Below, one piece after another: positions 30,833-34,280 of a stretch of 34,280 bases of DNA. The DNA comes from Candidatus Zhuqueibacterota bacterium. GTDB taxonomy: Bacteria > Zhuqueibacterota > Zhuqueibacteria > Residuimicrobiales > Krinioviventaceae. The notes under the pieces were generated by a model, which saw nothing but the letters and a program-made list of their open reading frames with translations, was not told the DNA's origin and ran no database searches. How positions within the stretch are numbered: the stretch's first letter is position 1; every line of letters begins with the position of its first letter. The DNA lies in NCBI GenBank assembly GCA_016934825.1, contig JAFGSB010000161.1, positions 1 to 34,280 of the forward strand, read 5' to 3'. A program made the position numbers and the translations under genes.

Positions 30833-31609
30833 ATGGCTATATCAATATTCAGTTTAAAAAAGGAAATGGTCGAAATGTGCCGCCGCATCTACGAACGCGG
30901 GTATGTCGCGGCCAACGATGGTAATGTCAGCGCGCGTATTGGAAACGGCCATTTTTTAATGACGCCAACCGGCATGAGCAAGGGATTTCTGCAGCCGGGC
31001 GATCTGGTTGTTGTCGATGAGGACGGTAATAAAGTTGCCGGAACCAGAACGGCGTCTTCGGAAGCAAAAATGCATTTGACTGTTTATAAACAAAGACCGG
31101 ACATCAACGCCGTGGTGCACGCGCATCCGCCGACGGCAACGGGATTTGCCGTGGCCGGGATCCCCTTGACCAAATGTGTCCTGCCCGAGGTCATTATTTC
31201 GATCGGTTCGATCCCGATCGCCGAATACGCCGCGCCGGGTACGCAGCAGCTTGCCGATGTCGTGACCAGTTATTTAAGCCGCTATGACGCCGTTTTACTG
31301 GAAAATCATGGTGCCATAACAGTGGGCGACAGTATTACAAACGCCCACTTTAAAATGGAAACCATAGAACATTTCGCCAAAATCATGTTCGTCGCGCACC
31401 AGTTGGGCAATGTCAAGTCGCTGAAAGGGCAGGATGTGGTCGACCTGGTGGAACAGCGAAAAAAGTACGGCGTCCGTCCCGACGCGCCGGTATGCGAATC
31501 CGATGAATGCCAGGTATCTACGGCGGCAACCGAAAAAGATCAGGTAAAGGACGTTTCACCCGATTTCGTCGAACAGATCACCAAACAGGTCATTCACAAG
31601 TTAAAATAA
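30833..31609 (+). CDS. Class II sugar-phosphate aldolase (fuculose/rhamnulose-1-phosphate type)
   Basis: A 258-residue zinc-dependent class II aldolase/adducin-family enzyme. The metal and catalytic residues align with E. coli FucA (Glu73, His92, His94, His155) at a constant offset of four: Glu77 in SSEAKMH, His96 and His98 in VVHAHPPTATG, and His159 in LENHGA. Family members cleave L-fuculose- or L-rhamnulose-1-phosphate to DHAP and L-lactaldehyde. The protein extends about 40 residues past the fold through a linker to a final amphipathic helix (FVEQITKQVIHKLK). This is very like the N-terminal helix of the aldehyde dehydrogenase and is a probable encapsulation peptide. Ribulose-phosphate epimerase or related aldolase activity cannot be excluded from sequence alone, but BMC context favours lactaldehyde production. 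Confidence 0.9.
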   Translation: MAISIFSLKKEMVEMCRRIYERGYVAANDGNVSARIGNGHFLMTPTGMSKGFLQPGDLVVVDEDGNKVAGTRTASSEAKMHLTVYKQRPDINAVVHAHPPTATGFAVAGIPLTKCVLPEVIISIGSIPIAEYAAPGTQQLADVVTSYLSRYDAVLLENHGAITVGDSITNAHFKMETIEHFAKIMFVAHQLGNVKSLKGQDVVDLVEQRKKYGVRPDAPVCESDECQVSTAATEKDQVKDVSPDFVEQITKQVIHKLK

Positions 31610-31776
31610 AAATTACAGGAAGCGTGCGCGCCCTGAATCAAAAGAACCATAGTTTTTATGTGATTAATATTTACAGCTATGTGAATTTCCGGATACACAT
31701 TTTTCCTCCCAGATATAATAAATAGAAACGTCAAAATTTAAATCGTTTGTTTCCCTTGCCTGCAAAATAAAGTCTA

Positions 31777-33330
31777 ATGAAACAAAAAAACAGTTACAAA
31801 ACAGCCGAAGGCATCCTTTTTACCGATCAATACCAGTTAACCATGGCGCAACTGTATTACCGGTACGGACTTTACGATAACAAAGTCCGGTTTGATTATT
31901 TTTTCAGGGATTATCCCGATTACGGACAACACAAAGCGGGTTATTGTATTCATGCAGGTTTGGAATGGCTGCTGAACTGGATGTCGAATGTCAGATTTAC
32001 GGACAAAGATGTTGAGTACCTGCAAAATCATAAAGACCGGACGGGGAACGCCGTATTTTCTGAGGATTTTATTAAATGGTTGAGAGAAAACGGTCATTTC
32101 GGAACCATAAGCATGCAGGCGATCCCGGAAGGACGCGTGGTGCACCCAAATGAACCGCTGGTGGTCGTCAGCGGTCCCCTGGCGATATGCCAGATCCTGG
32201 AAACGGCCCTGTTGAACGAGTTGAATTATCAGACGCTTATAGCCACCAAAGCGTCCCGTATCCGGGAAATCGTGGAAAACGGTTTGGTATTGGAATTTGG
32301 GGCCAGGCGCGGCGCTGAACGCGGTGCAATCGCCGCGGCGAGGGCAGCCCTGATCGGCGGCGCTGATTTTTCTTCCAATGTGGGCATTTCGCATGAGCTG
32401 GGTTATCCTCCCAAAGGCACGCATGCGCACAGCATGGTGCAGGTATTTATCACCATGGGCATGACCGAACTGGACGCGTTTCGCGCTTACGCCGATGTCT
32501 ATCCCGACGAATGCCTGCTGCTCGTGGATACGATCAATACCCTGGAGAGCGGCGTGCCCAACGCGATAAAGGTTTTCGAGGAGTTATCGAAAAAAGGACA
32601 TAAACCTATGGGTATCCGTCTCGATTCGGGCGATCTGGCATGGCTTGCCATACAGGCGGCAAAAATGCTGAACGACGCCGGTTTCAGGGACACGGTCATT
32701 GTGTTGTCCAACGAACTGGATGAACTGATTATTTGGCAGATTCTGTCGCAGATCAAAAATGAAGCGCCCAAATTCGGGGTGGACGCCGATGACCTGATAA
32801 ACCGTCTGGTTTACGGAGTGGGGACAAGGTTGATCACTTCGGCGGGCGCCGGGGCGTTAAACGGGGTGTATAAACTTGTCGCCGTATATCATGAAAAAGA
32901 ATGGAAATCCGCGATCAAGATATCCGAGACCGACGCCAAAATACCCAATCCCGGCACCAAACAGGTCTGGAGGATTTATGACCGGCGCGAAAAGGCAACA
33001 GCCGACTTGTTGAGTTTGAGTAACGAAGACCCGCAAGACATGCAACAGATTATTTTAAGACACCCGACAGACCGCTTAAAATACCGAAAACTGACCCCGG
33101 AAGAAATGATAAAGTGTGAACCGTTGTTAATTGATATATTGAAAAACGGAAAACGAGTTGCCGCGACGCCCACGATCGAAGAGATCAGGGCATTGCGCCG
33201 CGGGGATGTCAAAGCCCTGGACGACGGTGTGAAGCGGCTGATGAATCCCCATGTTTATCACGTTTCTTTGACGGAAAAATTATGGGCCGAAAAACAAAAA
33301 GCCATAGAATCCGCAAAAGAAAATGGATAA
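31777..33330 (+). CDS. pncB: Nicotinate phosphoribosyltransferase
   Basis: A 517-residue NAPRTase of the longer type, which makes nicotinate mononucleotide from nicotinate and PRPP in the NAD+ salvage pathway. [16 protein letters not shown] opens the protein. [26 protein letters not shown] (His216 is the expected phospho-histidine position) and [11 protein letters not shown] mark the active site. The start is ATG after a 167-bp gap from the aldolase that shows no clear promoter or terminator. It lies six bases upstream of the CHAD gene. Proximity to an NAD+-dependent microcompartment pathway may be functional or accidental. Confidence 0.93.
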   Translation: MKQKNSYKTAEGILFTDQYQLTMAQLYYRYGLYDNKVRFDYFFRDYPDYGQHKAGYCIHAGLEWLLNWMSNVRFTDKDVEYLQNHKDRTGNAVFSEDFIKWLRENGHFGTISMQAIPEGRVVHPNEPLVVVSGPLAICQILETALLNELNYQTLIATKASRIREIVENGLVLEFGARRGAERGAIAAARAALIGGADFSSNVGISHELGYPPKGTHAHSMVQVFITMGMTELDAFRAYADVYPDECLLLVDTINTLESGVPNAIKVFEELSKKGHKPMGIRLDSGDLAWLAIQAAKMLNDAGFRDTVIVLSNELDELIIWQILSQIKNEAPKFGVDADDLINRLVYGVGTRLITSAGAGALNGVYKLVAVYHEKEWKSAIKISETDAKIPNPGTKQVWRIYDRREKATADLLSLSNEDPQDMQQIILRHPTDRLKYRKLTPEEMIKCEPLLIDILKNGKRVAATPTIEEIRALRRGDVKALDDGVKRLMNPHVYHVSLTEKLWAEKQKAIESAKENG

Positions 33331-33336
33331 AGATTA

Positions 33337-34236
33337 ATGGGACCGCCAATTGAAAAGACATTGCCGGAATTGATCCGGATCTTACTGCTGGAACAGATTG
33401 ACATCGCGCGGTCGATGCTGCTGAATAAAAGTCTGGATTTTAATGACGTGATACATGACGTTCGCACCAGTTTCAAAAAAATCCGCGCTTTTATATTATT
33501 GTTAAAGACTGAATTAGGCGAGGATGTCTATAAAAACGAGACCCGTTGTTTTCGCGCCGAAGGAAAAGGAATTGCTGAATTGCGGGACAGTTATGTTGTT
33601 TTGATGACACTGGAACTGCTTGCCGTCAAATACCCGGATCAACTGCGGAACAACACCGTCAACGCCGTACAAAACAAGCTAACGGCAGGTTACGAAGCAA
33701 AGAAAAATTTTGTCCTGGAACAGGATGAGTTAACGAAACAGGCCGGGCGGCTGCTGACTGTCAAAAACCGGGTAACCGGATGGAGCCTGCCTGAAAACGG
33801 CGGTGATCTGATTTTCGATCGGTTAAAAGAGTGTTATGAAAAAGGCCGCTCGCAAATGACGGACGCAAAGACGGACAAAACCGATAAAAGACTGCATAAC
33901 TGGCGGAAAATTGTGAAACATCTCTGGTACCAGGTCAGGGTGTTTGAGCCGTTCAACCCGGAAATATTGATCCCTTTTGACGAATCGCTGCACTCGCTTT
34001 CCGATTTTTTGGGGGAAGATCACGATCTTGCTGTGCTTAACAATATAATACCGGCTCCGGAAGACATTGAAAACAAAAACGAATTAAATATTTTGCGGAA
34101 TTGTATTTATGCGGAACGTAACAAACTACAGACCGGCGCTTTTTCTCTTGCCGATTCCATTTACGCAGAGTCTTCCGGGCAGTTCGCGGACAGGATTGCC
34201 GGTTACTGGCGGAACGGAACCATTAAACCGGATTAA
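33337..34236 (+). CDS. CHAD-domain protein
   Basis: A 299-residue, helix-rich protein whose basic/histidine helices fit the CHAD domain. VIHDVRTSFKKIRAFILLLK lies near residues 38-57, LHNWRKIVKHLWYQVR near 187-202, and LSDFLGEDHDLAVL near 222-235. CHAD domains bind inorganic polyphosphate through conserved basic residues and are often found beside polyphosphate or nucleotide metabolism genes. The start is ATG six bases after the pncB stop, so the two are co-transcribed. There is no CYTH domain, although CYTH-CHAD fusions are common. The remaining 44 bases of the window show only a weak ACGTTT/AAACGT hairpin. Confidence 0.88.
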   Translation: MGPPIEKTLPELIRILLLEQIDIARSMLLNKSLDFNDVIHDVRTSFKKIRAFILLLKTELGEDVYKNETRCFRAEGKGIAELRDSYVVLMTLELLAVKYPDQLRNNTVNAVQNKLTAGYEAKKNFVLEQDELTKQAGRLLTVKNRVTGWSLPENGGDLIFDRLKECYEKGRSQMTDAKTDKTDKRLHNWRKIVKHLWYQVRVFEPFNPEILIPFDESLHSLSDFLGEDHDLAVLNNIIPAPEDIENKNELNILRNCIYAERNKLQTGAFSLADSIYAESSGQFADRIAGYWRNGTIKPD

Positions 34237-34280
34237 ATTTTTAACGTTTTTTTAAACGTAAAGCTGTAAAGAAACTGCAG

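Noticed and set aside
31837-32430. Minus-strand frame of 197 codons
   Set aside because: It is antisense to pncB and encodes nothing recognisable.
34240-34256. ACGTTT/AAACGT hairpin after the CHAD gene
   Set aside because: The 6-bp AT-rich stem lacks a following T-tract, so it is too weak to call a terminator.

Overview
The window looks like chromosomal DNA of a Gram-negative bacterium from the FCB side of the tree, but probably not a typical Bacteroidota. Six encoded proteins end in a type IX secretion (T9SS) type A C-terminal sorting domain built around QNYPNPFN, which points to FCB-group bacteria. Strong GGAGG-type Shine-Dalgarno sites, frequent TTG and GTG starts, and a good TTGACT-17-TATAAT promoter argue against classical Bacteroidota. 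A candidate-phylum relative (for example the KSB1, Calditrichota or Latescibacterota type) is my best guess, and it is inference only. No rRNA, tRNA, CRISPR array or complete insertion sequence was seen.

Layout. (1) 1-515, minus strand: a sigma-factor fragment that runs off the left edge. (2) 516-1894: an AT-rich stretch with no convincing protein gene. It holds a very good intrinsic terminator that may end a small RNA, a long interrupted inverted repeat, and several G-runs. (3) 1895-6248: five housekeeping or regulatory genes on the plus strand: a phosphofructokinase with the pyrophosphate-type signature, a small glycine-rich membrane protein, a winged-helix/degenerate exonuclease/GIY-YIG protein, an alpha-helical protein of unknown function, and a STAS anti-anti-sigma factor. 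(4) 6303-27436: six consecutive T9SS-cargo genes. They include two giant adhesin-like proteins of about 1490 residues made of InlB-B-like repeats, a 1589-residue protein joining a glycoside-hydrolase-like barrel to PKD, FG-GAP and ASPIC/UnbV domains, a beta-propeller-like protein, a minimal module-plus-sorting-domain protein, and an orphan sorting-domain protein lacking a signal peptide. (5) 27444-27521: a long hairpin terminator. (6) 27694-34236: radC, then a compact bacterial-microcompartment (BMC) locus with three BMC-P (EutN/CcmL) vertex proteins, a CoA-acylating aldehyde dehydrogenase and a class II sugar-phosphate aldolase, then nicotinate phosphoribosyltransferase and a CHAD-domain protein.

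How the genes may work together. The aldolase and aldehyde dehydrogenase match the L-fucose/L-rhamnose microcompartment known from Planctomycetes and Verrucomicrobia: fuculose- or rhamnulose-1-phosphate is cleaved to DHAP and lactaldehyde, and lactaldehyde is oxidised to lactoyl-CoA inside the shell. Both enzymes carry a similar short amphipathic helix at a terminus, at opposite ends of the two proteins, which fits encapsulation peptides. No BMC-H facet protein, PduL or alcohol dehydrogenase is in the window, so the rest of the shell must be encoded elsewhere. The neighbouring secreted proteins could capture or degrade polysaccharides that release such deoxy sugars; this link rests on proximity alone.

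The least described elements are two protein modules shared among the surface proteins: a module of roughly 95 residues starting PHxVxG and found in five of the six cargos, and a tandem module of roughly 80 residues with a CNSVARWN core found in two. Another is an exactly phased 8 x 225-bp in-frame repeat array.
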